A DNA stretch of 43,224 bases from Silene noctiflora. Its lineage: Eukaryota > Streptophyta > Magnoliopsida > Caryophyllales > Caryophyllaceae. The translations under genes were made by a program, and so were the position numbers. The stretch covers positions 28,865 to 72,088 of the forward strand of contig VHZZ01009958.1 in the NCBI GenBank assembly GCA_009801015.1. Reading direction: 5' to 3'. Numbering within the stretch: position 1 is the first letter of the stretch; each line of letters starts with the position of its first letter. Positions 42,600 to 43,224 of this stretch are shown here, piece after piece. The notes under the pieces are model-generated. The model saw nothing but the letters and a program-made list of their open reading frames with translations. It had not been told where the DNA came from and did no database searches.

Positions 42600-43224
42600 T
42601 TAGTAGTTTTAATATGGTTTTCATGCTAAGTTATGCGATATATATGCCATTTATGCTAGAATGAGATACTTCCGCATTTCGGTGTTTTTAATGCAGATAT
42701 GAAGCATTTGAGGAGCAAAAGAATATAATGAAGCACCACGGAATGGCATAGAGGAATACACGAAGCATGTCACGAAAGTCTAGGAAAGTAAAGGAAGAGA
42801 ATTGAAGAAGCATAGAAGTAAGGAAGCTAGGTGAGCAAAAGAAGAGCTTCATATAACTAGTACCTACTTTGAAGAGCCATAACTTGAGTTCTACAAGTGA
42901 TAATCAAGTGATACAAGTTGGAGGTGAAAGCTTATCCTCTTATATTTCCAACGCCACCAAGAACGCTTAATTTGACCAAGTAACGAAGAAATGACGACCG
43001 TTTGAAGTTCAGTGTGCGTTGCAGAAAGACGCGAGAAGAGTGTCCTCGATCGAGTAGCACAAGGCTCGATCGAGGAACCACCTAAAATTGAGAATTATGC
43101 TAATGTAGAGAGTTAGGGATATTGGGAAATACATACTCGATCGAGTCCACACGGGCTCGATCGAGTATCTATCCGAGAGTCCGACTTCAACAAGAACTTT
43201 CCTTATTTCATGTTATATATACCA
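42600..43224 (+). mobile_element. Start of an LTR running off the right edge
   Basis: Style and motif order resemble the solo LTR at 9336: GAAGCATTTGAGGAGCAAAA, a purine-rich block, paired GATCG palindromes and then a TATA. Four CTCGATCGAG palindromes lie at 43045, 43065, 43136 and 43156, and TATATATA at 43214-43221. The left boundary is approximate and no target duplication can be checked. Ty3/gypsy assignment is by analogy. Confidence 0.55.

Noticed and set aside
1..43224. CRISPR arrays, rRNA, functional tRNA genes
   Set aside because: No regularly spaced identical repeats with unique spacers and no rRNA cores. The tRNA-like boxes belong to SINEs and do not fold as tRNAs.

Overview
The window looks like plant nuclear DNA from a eudicot. 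There are no bacterial-style operons. The genes have introns, and most of the sequence is transposable elements: Ty3/gypsy LTR elements, a LINE, tRNA-type SINEs, Stowaway and Tourist MITEs, and a Helitron. A short piece of plastid rpoB is also present. The GACGG/GTCACAAG-type MITEs and the GATCG-palindrome LTRs suggest Caryophyllales to me, but that is recall-based and should be treated as a guess.

Two protein-coding genes are well supported. The first (2003-6245, + strand, seven exons, 1062 residues predicted) encodes a membrane-anchored, very acidic protein of a plant family with no known function. Its recognisable core is a GSAP...NPFDLPYDP...EEKP block, and the model needs one GC-AG intron. 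The second (24266-25514, - strand, two exons, 310 residues) encodes a DIVARICATA-type transcription factor with two MYB/SANT domains and the SHAQKYF motif.

Layout: 1-536 is the end of an LTR. A small Helitron lies at about 799-1200, followed by gene 1 (2003-6245), a MITE and a 39-nt poly-T tract. A complete but decayed Ty3/gypsy element lies on the - strand at 7237-14356. It has a CCTGG target duplication, an initiator-tRNA-Met primer site, a polypurine tract, and gag, protease, RT, RNase H and integrase remnants broken by stops and frameshifts. A 1.4-kb solo LTR (9336-10738, duplication AAATG) is inserted in its RNase H region. From 14.5 to 24 kb the sequence is mostly non-coding, with a Tourist-like MITE, a ~185-bp tandem repeat broken by a second MITE, and one exon-like piece at 20947. 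The MYB gene follows, with a pyrimidine-rich leader. From 26.7 to 43.2 kb there are many repeats: the rpoB fragment (28416-28612), long inverted-repeat MITEs, a ~700-bp nested foldback (33770-34472), GGGTCA- and GGACCGG-rich tracts, two Stowaways with TA duplications, two SINE-like units, a 5'-truncated LINE with a 10-bp duplication, and the start of another LTR at the right edge.

The genes do not form a pathway or cluster; the two real genes are separate loci among mobile DNA. I see no convincing new multi-gene system. The most distinctive pattern is that two different LTRs carry paired CGATCG-centred palindromes whose starts are exactly 20 bp apart, each 40-50 bp upstream of a TATA box. This looks like a conserved U3 promoter arrangement and is worth testing. 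All splice models, family assignments and repeat boundaries were read by eye.
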